Shown piece by piece: positions 52,125 through 60,310 of a stretch of DNA of 64,000 nucleotides. The DNA comes from an uncultured Saprospiraceae bacterium (GTDB lineage Bacteria; Bacteroidota; Bacteroidia; Chitinophagales; Saprospiraceae), in NCBI GenBank assembly GCA_937959115.1, contig CALGAW010000052.1:62001-126000 (forward strand), read 5' to 3'. The notes below the pieces were generated by a model. The model was given only the letters and a program-made list of their open reading frames with translations. It was not told the DNA's origin and made no database searches. Positions within the stretch are counted from its first letter, which is position 1; every line of letters begins with the position of its first letter. Both the position numbers and the translations under genes were made by a program.

Positions 52125-53330
52125 TCAATCAACCGTCCAATGAAAAAGTGGCTGAACTAGTGGCAAGTCTTGCCAGTTTATAGCTTTAGCTTGGATCACC
52201 CAATTAGAGGTGACTGATTTAATTTCTAAGCTTCTTGATATTTTTGAATATGCATAATTTAACGAAAGCGTTTCTCCTTTATAATTGGTAAGCTGGAATT
52301 CGTTTTGATTTGTGTTGATTTCCAAGTAAAAATCTTCCATAGAATCATCCTCATATTGGAATATGAAGTAGCTGTTTCGATGAATAAAGAATCGCTTGAT
52401 GTTCTTCTTGTCGTCTTCTGTAGCGATAGGAACCATTGACAAAACTTCATATGCTCCATGCATGTAAATTCTAGGAATCTTATCATCATTGTATTGTCCT
52501 GATTTTAAATAAGGAAGCAGCGATTCAGTGAAGATGAATATGATGATGATTGCCTTCAAAGAAAATCGTACTACGTTTGAGGCGATTATCGCTTGTCCTG
52601 TCAAATAAGGTAATGAGGTTGGTCTGCTTAGAATAAAGAATTTAAGAATGCTTTTGAATGATGGAGCTAGCAGGATTAGGCTTGTCAGTAAAAGAAAGGA
52701 TGAAAATAATTTTACTGAAATGTCGAATCCAAAATTGATAAAAACAACATTAACTAAAACGCCTGACACTATAAAAAGACCTAGGATTCTCGTTTTCTTA
52801 TTCAACAGCATAAGAGCAGGGAATCCTTCAAACATCCCCATAAAAACATTGTAGGAATGAGAAACGCCCAACGTACTCCAATACAAAATATCTTTATCAA
52901 GCATTCCCAAAGGTGTAAATAATGTGTTTGGTTCTGGAAGATAAAACTGAGCTTTGAAAATTTTGTCAAAACCGTATTTCAATAGGATTAGTGATAAATA
53001 ATAAGTCAAAACTAGTTGAATGATTTTGAAAATTTTGTCGTGGTTCTGTTTCCAAAAGTTGAAAAATCGAAAGAGGAGATTTAGAATGATTGCAACACAA
53101 AACAAAAGAAACACTAGTAAATAAAGGGTTGTTGAGTCAGAGGTGATTTCCTTGTTTACGATATGAATCCAATCAAATTGAGCAGCTAGAAGCAAAATGA
53201 CATCCTCAAAAAGGAACATTGTCACTCTATACTGAAAATTCCAGTTTCTAAAAGAAAAAGGAATAAACAGTACGCCCAGAAAAGCAAAACTTAGCAACGT
53301 CTGGTAAATAAAAACAACAAACTTCTTCAC
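52125..53330 (-). CDS. DoxX-like multi-pass membrane protein
   Basis: A 401-residue protein with about eight hydrophobic segments in the first 275 residues. The middle part (LLKYGFDKIFKAQFYLPEPNTLFTPLGMLDKDILYW, MGMFEGFPALMLL) resembles DoxX-family membrane proteins. A last hydrophobic segment near 250-272 is followed by a roughly 125-residue soluble domain (KIPRIYMHGAYEVLSM onward) ending in beta-like sequence. DoxX relatives have been tied to quinol or thiosulphate oxidation and respiration, but function here is unknown. The 145-residue gene lies seven bases upstream on the same strand and is coupled. Confidence 0.7.
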   Translation of the reverse strand: MKKFVVFIYQTLLSFAFLGVLFIPFSFRNWNFQYRVTMFLFEDVILLLAAQFDWIHIVNKEITSDSTTLYLLVFLLFCVAIILNLLFRFFNFWKQNHDKIFKIIQLVLTYYLSLILLKYGFDKIFKAQFYLPEPNTLFTPLGMLDKDILYWSTLGVSHSYNVFMGMFEGFPALMLLNKKTRILGLFIVSGVLVNVVFINFGFDISVKLFSSFLLLTSLILLAPSFKSILKFFILSRPTSLPYLTGQAIIASNVVRFSLKAIIIIFIFTESLLPYLKSGQYNDDKIPRIYMHGAYEVLSMVPIATEDDKKNIKRFFIHRNSYFIFQYEDDSMEDFYLEINTNQNEFQLTNYKGETLSLNYAYSKISRSLEIKSVTSNWVIQAKAINWQDLPLVQPLFHWTVD

Positions 53331-53337
53331 TTGGATC

Positions 53338-53775
53338 TTAATCTTTGAAATCTATGATCTTAATTTTTTCTAGCGGATTGCTAGGATAATAACCCAATTT
53401 GAACGACCGGATCAATTGCATTCTGTCATAGTCTTTTCTGTAAACTAGCGCATAGTTAATCAGTGTATCAACCCTAGGCTTAAAATCAGATTTCTTTAAT
53501 TGCTTATACTTCGTTCCAAAAGGAAAACAGACGGTAGATTCTCTCAATTTGAATATGGCCGTTGTGTCGTTCACAATGATTAGGGTGTCCAAGACCCTCA
53601 TTTTAGATACGCCAGGGCCACCAAAATTTGAATGGCTCATATCAAATAGACTATTTTTATACGCTTCCGCAAAGGAGTGCTTCGAGCCACTATGGCTTTT
53701 GTGCGCAATTTTCTTGGTCTGTGCTTGGCATATTACGGAAAGAAATAAGAAGATTAAGAAGACATTTTTTTTCAT
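53338..53775 (-). CDS. Secreted hypothetical protein
   Basis: A 145-residue protein with signal peptide MKKNVFLIFLFLSVICQAQ. The mature part has a SHSGSKHSF polar region and a lysine-rich C-terminal half. No family recognised. It is the first gene of a two-gene unit with the DoxX-like protein and starts next to the divergent operator region, so both may be controlled together. Confidence 0.65.
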   Translation of the reverse strand: MKKNVFLIFLFLSVICQAQTKKIAHKSHSGSKHSFAEAYKNSLFDMSHSNFGGPGVSKMRVLDTLIIVNDTTAIFKLRESTVCFPFGTKYKQLKKSDFKPRVDTLINYALVYRKDYDRMQLIRSFKLGYYPSNPLEKIKIIDFKD

Positions 53776-53883
53776 GATTATTAGTTTAATTGATTAAACC
53801 CGTGATTCATTAACAACAGATTGATTGGTTCTTGATTATCGATTCCAAACCTAAGGAAATTCCTAGACCATTGTAAACTAATG

Positions 53884-53927
53884 CCTTGCAAAGCAATTGT
53901 AAATTAATTTACAATAGTTTTACAAGG
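53884..53927. promoter_or_regulatory. Symmetric operator-like element between divergent genes
   Basis: TTGTAAATTAATTTACAA (53897-53914) is a perfect 18-base palindrome. Around the same centre, CCTTG (53884-53888) mirrors CAAGG (53923-53927). TTGTAAA/TTTACAA half-sites sit at 53886 (one mismatch), 53897, 53908 and 53919, in 11-base steps. It lies between the 53775 and 54009 genes. Confidence 0.55.
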
Positions 53928-53996
53928 ATAATCGGGAAGATAGCCTCCTGAAAACCGTAGTTTGCGGCGTGTTACTTCAAATCATAAATGGTTTTG

Positions 53997-54004
53997 TAAA
54001 TTTG
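53997..54004 (+). promoter_or_regulatory. -7 element directly before the 54009 gene
   Basis: TAAATTTG matches TAnnTTTG exactly and ends four bases before the ATG, so the transcript would begin at the start codon (leaderless). The -33 TTG is unclear. Confidence 0.5.
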
Positions 54005-54008
54005 TAGG

Positions 54009-54971
54009 ATGCAGGACCTGAACTATTTCAATCAGCTAAAATCTGCTTTGTTGAAACAATACAAAGAAGAGCATCCCCATTTCCAGGGATCATTGACCGA
54101 TTTTAAAGGACAGGAAATTGCCAATTTGCAGGCAATGCTGATGGAAAAAGCACAAGGCCGTATCAGTGAAAAGTGGTTTTATACGCATCTAAAAATTAGC
54201 GAAAACAAGAAACTACCTCGTCTAGACATGCTTGATTTACTTGCTCGGTTTTCTGGTTACTTGCACTGGGACGACTTTAAAAAATCACAGCAAATTCAGC
54301 TTTCAGGCACCATTCCCTCTCCTAGTGAACCATTGGCTACACAGGAAAAGAATAGGCGTGAGCCAAAACAAAATGCTCCATGGTATCTATTGGGGCTACT
54401 CGTCTTCCTAGGTCTTGGGTTCACGATTATCACTCTGCTGCCAACGAATAAGCAACACCAAATTGAGTTTTGTTTTGTAAATGATTTTAGTCTAGAGAAA
54501 ATAAAAGACAGTGATCTAAAAGTCAGTTGGATAAAACAAGGTGAAACACCTCAAAAACTGAAGCTAAATGAGCATGGCTGTATAAGGGTGTTCACTGAAG
54601 TTGACTCGATCGTACTAAGCATCGAAGGTGCTTATTTTCAAAATCAAACCATCCGAAGAAAAACAAGCATCGATCACCAGGAAACGATTATGATGCAGCC
54701 AGATACTTACAGCATGCTGATTGACTATTTTGTAAGTGCGGATGTAGCTGCTTGGAAAGAAAAACGATCGCAGTTAGAAACCCTTTTTGCACCTAATGCA
54801 ATGATCATACACCTTGCGCCTGATGGAAAAACAGGGATGGAACTTTATAACAAACAAGAGTTTATTAATAAACTGACCATGCCTTTAAAAACCATGAAGA
54901 ACATTAAAATTGTAGATCAAAAACGAAATCCTGATCAGCAAATTGTATCCTTAAAATTTATGCAGAAATGA
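54009..54971 (+). CDS. Single-pass membrane protein with an uncharacterised N-terminal domain
   Basis: A 320-residue protein. Residues 1-95 form a helical cytosolic domain (ISEKWFYTHLKISENKKLPRLDMLDLLARF) like an uncharacterised region of other Bacteroidota proteins. A basic stretch (NRREPKQN) then precedes one transmembrane segment (about 123-143). The C-terminal 170 residues lie outside the inner membrane; the end (DVAAWKEKRSQLETLFAPNAMIIHLAPDG) recalls SnoaL-like pockets, weakly. The next gene starts inside its stop (ATGA overlap), so they act together. I cannot name a function; a sensor/anti-sigma-like arrangement is possible. Confidence 0.6.
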   Translation: MQDLNYFNQLKSALLKQYKEEHPHFQGSLTDFKGQEIANLQAMLMEKAQGRISEKWFYTHLKISENKKLPRLDMLDLLARFSGYLHWDDFKKSQQIQLSGTIPSPSEPLATQEKNRREPKQNAPWYLLGLLVFLGLGFTIITLLPTNKQHQIEFCFVNDFSLEKIKDSDLKVSWIKQGETPQKLKLNEHGCIRVFTEVDSIVLSIEGAYFQNQTIRRKTSIDHQETIMMQPDTYSMLIDYFVSADVAAWKEKRSQLETLFAPNAMIIHLAPDGKTGMELYNKQEFINKLTMPLKTMKNIKIVDQKRNPDQQIVSLKFMQK

Positions 54972-55534
54972 GATATTTTGCCCTAATATTACCGCTTATA
55001 TTTCTAGTGACGGAACTGTCTGCCCAGTCGGCAGAAGAACAGCCACATGCCGCCTTCCAAACGAACCAACTATCAGCAACACAATTAGAAGGTTTTCAAT
55101 TGAAAGGGCAAGAGAAAGTATCAGATTTTGTGGAACTATTAGAAAAGTACCAAGACAAAACGCTTGCTCCTGAAATTAGAAAACAATGCAAAAGTATGAT
55201 TTTGGGCTTATTCTATAAAGAAGACAACACGCTCTACTATTTTGATGACAATCAATCCTTTCGTAAAATCAAACTAAAAAAATTCCTAAATAAAGTTTCG
55301 ACACTCGAACAGCCAATCCAAGCGAAGCACCAGCAGGCTAAAATGCAACTTCCAAAGCCAACTGGCAATATCTATACACTTACCACGAACATTGAGTTAT
55401 TCCAATCCAATAAAGCAAAACAACAAGTGAACCTAGAGATCATCATCCGAAAAGAAATCAAGGAATTCGATTCAAACAAAATTGAGATCTGGCAAGTATT
55501 CCTAGGAGATATGGAACAGCTAAAAAAACCATAA
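54968..55534 (+). CDS. Secreted hypothetical protein coupled to the preceding membrane protein
   Basis: A 188-residue protein with a signal peptide (MRYFALILPLIFLVTELSAQ). Mature residues are rich in lysine and glutamine (KHQQAKMQLPKPTGNIY, QSNKAKQQVNLEI) and end in beta-like sequence. No family recognised. Its ATG overlaps the preceding stop by four bases, so translation is coupled and the product probably works in the same periplasmic pathway. Confidence 0.6.
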   Translation: MRYFALILPLIFLVTELSAQSAEEQPHAAFQTNQLSATQLEGFQLKGQEKVSDFVELLEKYQDKTLAPEIRKQCKSMILGLFYKEDNTLYYFDDNQSFRKIKLKKFLNKVSTLEQPIQAKHQQAKMQLPKPTGNIYTLTTNIELFQSNKAKQQVNLEIIIRKEIKEFDSNKIEIWQVFLGDMEQLKKP

Positions 55535-55641
55535 GTAAATTTCTAGACTCACCTTTAAGTTCTCCAACACCCTTATCCCTAGTACAAACTAGCTATAATC
55601 ACGTCTTATATTCAGTAATATTTCTTTAAAAATATTAAAAT

Positions 55642-55702
55642 AACTAACAAAATAGTTGATTAACTAAATAATTAGTTTTACATTTGAACTAACGAATTAG
55701 TT
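55642..55702. promoter_or_regulatory. Three tandem 16-base palindromes forming a composite operator
   Basis: AACTAA-N4-TTAGTT occurs three times: 55642-55657 (one mismatch, right half ATAGTT), 55662-55677 and 55687-55702. Starts are 20 and 25 bases apart, and five half-sites are exact. They overlap the promoter below. 16-base 6-N4-6 palindromes fit dimeric repressors such as TetR-type proteins (inference). The regulator is not in the window. Confidence 0.7.
55656..55686 (+). promoter_or_regulatory. Promoter of the DUF1573 gene
   Basis: TTG (55656-55658) and TACATTTG (55679-55686), spaced 20 bases, match TTG-N19/20-TAnnTTTG. The -7 box falls between palindromes 2 and 3. Confidence 0.65.
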
Positions 55703-55749
55703 AATCCATCAGACATTCCTATTTATGTCTGATTCAAAAATCAATTATT

Positions 55750-56232
55750 ATGAAATTATTCACAACAAGTATTTTAAGTTTAGTGATTATGGTAGCTATG
55801 TTTACTAGCTGCAATCAAGTAGAAGCACAAAAAGCAGAAAACAATGCACAGTTAGCCGAACTTAAGGCTGAACCAACTGCAGTTAACACTCCAGAAGCAC
55901 TTAGTTTTGAAGCTTCTACCTATGATTTTGGACAGATCGACCAAGGAGAGGTAGTCGATCACGATTTTACGTTTACCAACAACAGTAGTGACCCCGTTGT
56001 CATCAACAAGGTAAAAGCAGGTTGTGGCTGTACGGTAGGCGATTACAAGAAAGAGCCAATTTTGCCTGGAGAAACAAGCATGATATCTGCTTCATTCAAC
56101 TCAAAAGGCAAGTCAGGTAAGCAACGTAAAACGCTGAGTGTATTCACAAGTCTTTCTGAAGAACCTATGGCACTGACATTGACTGGAGAAATCAAGGCAC
56201 CCCAAGCTGCTCAAACAGCAGATAAACAGTAA
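55750..56232 (+). CDS. DUF1573 lipoprotein
   Basis: A 160-residue lipoprotein: signal up to FTSC with the lipid-bearing C21. The rest is a DUF1573 domain, an Ig-like beta-sandwich: TYDFGQIDQGEVVDHDFTFTN and VKAGCGCTV with the paired cysteines, ending LTLTGEIK. This is a very common Bacteroidota envelope domain without a proven role. It is monocistronic, preceded by a strong promoter with three palindromes, and followed by a terminator, so its expression is likely tightly controlled. Confidence 0.88.
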   Translation: MKLFTTSILSLVIMVAMFTSCNQVEAQKAENNAQLAELKAEPTAVNTPEALSFEASTYDFGQIDQGEVVDHDFTFTNNSSDPVVINKVKAGCGCTVGDYKKEPILPGETSMISASFNSKGKSGKQRKTLSVFTSLSEEPMALTLTGEIKAPQAAQTADKQ

Positions 56233-56280
56233 TTTAGGCTTGGAAAACCACGTTACGTTAGTTTAGTGAAATTTGGGTTG

Positions 56281-56316
56281 AACGGGCTTCTGTCATGGAA
56301 GTCCGTTTTTCGTTTT
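56281..56316 (+). terminator. Rho-independent terminator after the DUF1573 gene
   Basis: AACGGGCTTC (56281-56290) pairs with GAAGTCCGTT (56298-56307), one G-U pair, followed by TTT, CG and a run of six T. Confidence 0.8.
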
Positions 56317-56638
56317 TTAGGATTAGTTTGTAGAAATTTATCGTTCAAACTATGTAGTTCGCAAAGAAAACAATAGATGCGTTATCGAGCTTCACTCTAG
56401 CCTATTGTAAAAGTCCTTGGTAATCTGTGTTGGTTGAGCTTTTTGAACCAATAAGCTTTCAAGGAATTAAGCGCATTAAGGATCGAGTCATTGCGTCTTT
56501 CAAATAATCTATTTAAGGATATTAAGTTGATATTTGAATACGTTGATATTTGCTAACTTGGCACAAGTTACAATCTGTATCACAACAATATTTCTCATCG
56601 TTCGTTAAACTAACCACAGTAAAATTGTAAATTGCAGT
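56317..56638. other. Intergenic region
   Basis: 322 bases with no gene. GTTGATATTTG is repeated directly at 56526-56536 and 56542-56552, 16 bases apart, close to the start of the 56639 gene; it includes near-matches to -7 boxes (GATATTTG). Confidence 0.4.
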
Positions 56639-57730
56639 ATGTCAACCATGATGGTACAGATGATGTACCCCCAAAGTTTATCGCCTCTCGACCTAGATCA
56701 CTATTTAAGTAAAGGTTGGTTTCGAAGCTCCTCATTGCTTTGCAGGACTTCCCTTATCTGTATTGAACACGATGTTTATTCTGTCATCAACATCCGTTTG
56801 CGGTTGAGTGATGATTTCAAATTTAAAAAGCGGCTTCGAAAAATTCTTTCTAGAAACGACAACCTATTTCGAGTCGAATACGGATTTGCAAGGATAGATG
56901 AACAGCGCGAATGGCTCTACCAGCAAAACAGACATCGGTTTAAGGGATTTGTGTTTGACACCCTTGAATTGTACCTGTATTCTGATAATGTGAACCCATC
57001 ACTGTTTGACACTAGAGAAGTGGCTGTGTATGATGGTGACAAACTGATTGCTGTTAGCTACTTTGATTTAGGGGAAGAAGGCATGGCGAGTATCAACTGC
57101 CTTCACGACGAGTCTTATGGCAAACACAGCCTTGGGATTTACACGATGCTCAAGGAGATTCAGTATGGTCTGGAAGCTGGAAAGTCATACTACTACCCTG
57201 GTTATGTTCTTAGAGGGGAGCGTAGCTTTGATTATAAGTTACGACTAGGAGATTATGATTACTACGATTGGTTTGGAGGTTGGAATCCCTATCCGCAGAT
57301 AAAGGATGAAGTCTTAGTGGTCGAATTTTTAAAAAATAAACTCCAGGAATTGTCTGATCAGTTGAAAAAAGCTGGTATCGAGCATTTCCAATATGTTTAC
57401 CCTATGTTTTCTTCTGGGCACATGGATTTCTATTGGGGTAATCTGTTTAAAAGTCCGATATTTTTAGTCTGTTTTGAGCCTATTACGGATAAGCCTGTGC
57501 TTGCAATAGAGTATGATTTCCCTTCTCAAGTATTTCACTTAGCAGTACTTGAAAAGAACCATAAACTAAAGAAGATGTTTTTTGACGTAAGCTATGCTGG
57601 ATCAAAGCATGAATACCAATTAAACATAGATGATTTACTTGAGTACAAGGAGTCACTAATTCTAGAAAAAGACATGAATTTGTTGATTGAATACCTACAA
57701 GATTTTAAATCTTTATTACCTAACAACTAA
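56639..57730 (+). CDS. Arginyl-tRNA-protein transferase-like (ATE/Bpt C-terminal fold) protein
   Basis: A 363-residue cytosolic protein. The centre has a GNAT-like core as in ATE/Bpt aminoacyl-transferases: VAVYDGDKLIAVSYFDLGEEGMASINCLHD, KHSLGIYTMLKEIQYGLEAGKSYYYPGYVLRG and DYKLRLGDYDYYDWFGGW. These enzymes add Arg or Leu from tRNA to protein N-termini, marking them for degradation. The N-terminal cysteine-rich domain of eukaryotic ATE is absent and only scattered cysteines are present. A separate C-terminal region (250-363) is unusual. So it may use a different substrate. A possible operon continues with the small lipoprotein gene. Confidence 0.7.
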   Translation: MSTMMVQMMYPQSLSPLDLDHYLSKGWFRSSSLLCRTSLICIEHDVYSVINIRLRLSDDFKFKKRLRKILSRNDNLFRVEYGFARIDEQREWLYQQNRHRFKGFVFDTLELYLYSDNVNPSLFDTREVAVYDGDKLIAVSYFDLGEEGMASINCLHDESYGKHSLGIYTMLKEIQYGLEAGKSYYYPGYVLRGERSFDYKLRLGDYDYYDWFGGWNPYPQIKDEVLVVEFLKNKLQELSDQLKKAGIEHFQYVYPMFSSGHMDFYWGNLFKSPIFLVCFEPITDKPVLAIEYDFPSQVFHLAVLEKNHKLKKMFFDVSYAGSKHEYQLNIDDLLEYKESLILEKDMNLLIEYLQDFKSLLPNN

Positions 57731-57736
57731 TCAATA

Positions 57737-58216
57737 ATGAGAACTTCCTTTTTCATTTTTATTTTCATATGCCTTTTGTCCATCGCTTGCACCTCTGTCA
57801 AAAACTCTAGTGGAGAAATGAAATCCAATGCGATTACCTCAATTCAATATACACGTGACAATGGAACGGTGAGTCCCTCTTCTTATCGGAAATCTCAATA
57901 TGATATTAAATCTGATCAAATACTCTTTACACTTTTCGATCTAGAAGGCAACGTATTAGAAACAAGGAAAATCAATATATCAAGCAATCAGTTTGTAGAA
58001 ATTCGTAATAAATTGGTGGCCTATGAAATCACCAAAAAGTGCCTTTTTAACTCGAATGAGGCAATCCCACCAGGAGGTTATTCTGCTTCCGTATTGATGA
58101 AAACCAAAGGGAACGAATTGAATAAACAATACTATATAGCAGCAGGCAATGTCCATGGATGTGGTGATGTCATTTCATTTGAAAAATTTATGCTTGAGTT
58201 TATTAAAAATAAATAG
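57737..58216 (+). CDS. Small hypothetical lipoprotein
   Basis: A 159-residue lipoprotein: hydrophobic residues 5-16, then SIAC with the lipidated cysteine C18. The mature protein resembles an envelope beta-protein with PPGGYSASVLMKTKG near its C-terminal half. No family recognised. It starts six bases after the transferase-like gene, so the two are probably cotranscribed. Confidence 0.7.
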   Translation: MRTSFFIFIFICLLSIACTSVKNSSGEMKSNAITSIQYTRDNGTVSPSSYRKSQYDIKSDQILFTLFDLEGNVLETRKINISSNQFVEIRNKLVAYEITKKCLFNSNEAIPPGGYSASVLMKTKGNELNKQYYIAAGNVHGCGDVISFEKFMLEFIKNK

Positions 58217-58338
58217 TATATTTAGCTCTTATAATCACATACTTCTACTCTTATTTTACCCTTCCCATTCATTTTAATTCATAATAACGATTTCATTTGA
58301 CGCACATTTTAATTAATGGGCCTTAAACTAATATAATC

Positions 58339-60252
58339 ATGCTAGGTAGAATAATTATTGCTGTGACCATATTGCTATCCAACCATGCTGGTATATGTCA
58401 GGTATTCGTTGATTTAAGTGTCAACTCAGGGATTAATTTCGTACACGAACACGATGGTGAAATGGGAGGTGGGGCAGCTTTTTTTGACTACGATCAAGAT
58501 GGCGATGAAGATGTTTATATCACCGGAGGATTGGCGATGGATAAGTTGTATCAAAACAATGGAAATGGCACGTTCACTGATGTCAGTATTGCTGCAGGAC
58601 TATCAAGCACAGACACAATTAACACCCATGGCGTAACTACAGGAGATATTGACAATGATGGGTATCGTGAAATCTTTTTGACTACTTGGAACTATGAATA
58701 TAATGACGAGGTGCACACCCCCAATTTGCTATACAAAAACAATGGAGATGGTACGTTTACTGAAATTTCTGCTCAAGCAGGGGTCAATGCAACATACTGG
58801 TCTACGAGTGCTACCTTTGGCGACTTTGATCTTGATGGTTTGTTAGACTTATACGTTGGCAATTATGTCGATTCGATTATTGATGATGCGATTTTAGATA
58901 CCAATGGGATGGAGATCGGATATGCTCATATTGGGTATCAGGACATTCTATATCTTAATAACGGAAACGGCACGTTTACCGATAAGACACTAGATTTTGG
59001 ACTAACTGCAAAAGGTTCTGCCCTTGCAGTCGCCTCAACAGACTACAATGAAGATGGAATTATCGATTTGATGGTAGCCAATGATTTTGGAGAGTTTACT
59101 GTTCGCAACAAGCTATACGAGAACCCTAGTTTCATTGATGTGAGTGCTGCCTCTGGAGCAGATGTAGGGATATATGGAATGGGAATCGGAATTGGAGATT
59201 ACGACGAAGACAACGATTTGGATTATTACATTACCAACCTAGGTCGGAATGTGCTGCTACAAAATCAAGGAGACGGTACGTTTCAAGACGTAACAACATT
59301 CGCCAACGTAGAGAATACATACGTTGATACGTTACTCACAACGGGGTGGGGAACCTTTTTTCTTGATTATGACAATGATTCGCACCTTGATTTGTTTGTG
59401 TCCAACGGTAGAATCTCAGCAGCAGCATTTATTAGAACTGGAGAACACGACCCCAATAAACTATATCACAACAATCAAGACGGCACCTTCACTGACGTAA
59501 GTGATACTGCAGGAGTTGCCGACATCAATGTTGGCAGGGGTGCGACTCTTTGCGATTACGATAACGATGGAGATTTAGATATGCTGGTTGTTGTCCATAA
59601 TGAATATTTTACGTCTGATACTCGAGTAAGGTTGTACAACAATCAGACAAACTCGACTGGAGGAAACTGGGTAAAAGTTGATCTCGAAGGTGTTCTCAGC
59701 AATCGAGATGCTTATGGGGCTCATGTCCGTGTCCATGCTGATGGCAGAACCTTCTTGAGAGAGGTTGGAGGCGGCTCTAGTCATTCCTCTCAGAATAGCA
59801 GTATCCAGCATGTTGGATTGGGAACGATCTCAAGTATTGACTCGGTGGTGATCAAATGGCCAGGAGGCCGCATACAGCGCGCTTGCAATGTTCCAATCAA
59901 TCAAACACTTCAGATGCTAGAGGACACTACCACTATGAACTCAACCTTTTGCAATGCGGTGTCTACCGAGGACCTTACTTCTGCTAGAATTGGGCTGCAT
60001 AGTTTGCCAAATCCTTTTACCTCAAGGACAACCATTCACTATGAATTACCCCATGCTGCCGCTGTGGAATTGATCGTTATGGATGTACTAGGCAATCAAG
60101 TACAGACGTTGTTCTCTGGCAAACAATCTGCTGGTAAACAATCTGCTGATTTCACTATTGACGGGCATAAAGATCTTGCTGTTGGCGTTTATTTTTGTTC
60201 ATTAACGGTGAATGGTAATCAGTTCATGGAGCGGATTGTTTTGTTGAAGTAG
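58339..60252 (+). CDS. CRTAC1/ASPIC-UnbV-type VCBS-repeat surface protein with T9SS tail
   Basis: A 637-residue exported protein (signal to CQV). Residues 25-430 contain FG-GAP/VCBS repeats with calcium-type DxDxDG loops (FDYDQDGDEDVYI, GDFDLDGLLDLYVG, CDYDNDGDLDMLV), a seven-bladed propeller. The stretch YGAHVRVHADGRTFLREVGGGSSHSSQNSSIQHVG is an ASPIC/UnbV domain. A type A sorting domain ends it (LHSLPNPFTSRTTIHY, VMDVLGNQVQTLF, AVGVYFCSLTVNG). CRTAC1-like proteins are common in Bacteroidota as surface proteins, function unknown. Confidence 0.88.
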   Translation: MLGRIIIAVTILLSNHAGICQVFVDLSVNSGINFVHEHDGEMGGGAAFFDYDQDGDEDVYITGGLAMDKLYQNNGNGTFTDVSIAAGLSSTDTINTHGVTTGDIDNDGYREIFLTTWNYEYNDEVHTPNLLYKNNGDGTFTEISAQAGVNATYWSTSATFGDFDLDGLLDLYVGNYVDSIIDDAILDTNGMEIGYAHIGYQDILYLNNGNGTFTDKTLDFGLTAKGSALAVASTDYNEDGIIDLMVANDFGEFTVRNKLYENPSFIDVSAASGADVGIYGMGIGIGDYDEDNDLDYYITNLGRNVLLQNQGDGTFQDVTTFANVENTYVDTLLTTGWGTFFLDYDNDSHLDLFVSNGRISAAAFIRTGEHDPNKLYHNNQDGTFTDVSDTAGVADINVGRGATLCDYDNDGDLDMLVVVHNEYFTSDTRVRLYNNQTNSTGGNWVKVDLEGVLSNRDAYGAHVRVHADGRTFLREVGGGSSHSSQNSSIQHVGLGTISSIDSVVIKWPGGRIQRACNVPINQTLQMLEDTTTMNSTFCNAVSTEDLTSARIGLHSLPNPFTSRTTIHYELPHAAAVELIVMDVLGNQVQTLFSGKQSAGKQSADFTIDGHKDLAVGVYFCSLTVNGNQFMERIVLLK

Positions 60253-60310
60253 GAAGGCTGAAAAATCGAATACATTTTCCAGCAGAACAAGGATGTTTAA
60301 ATTTCAACTT

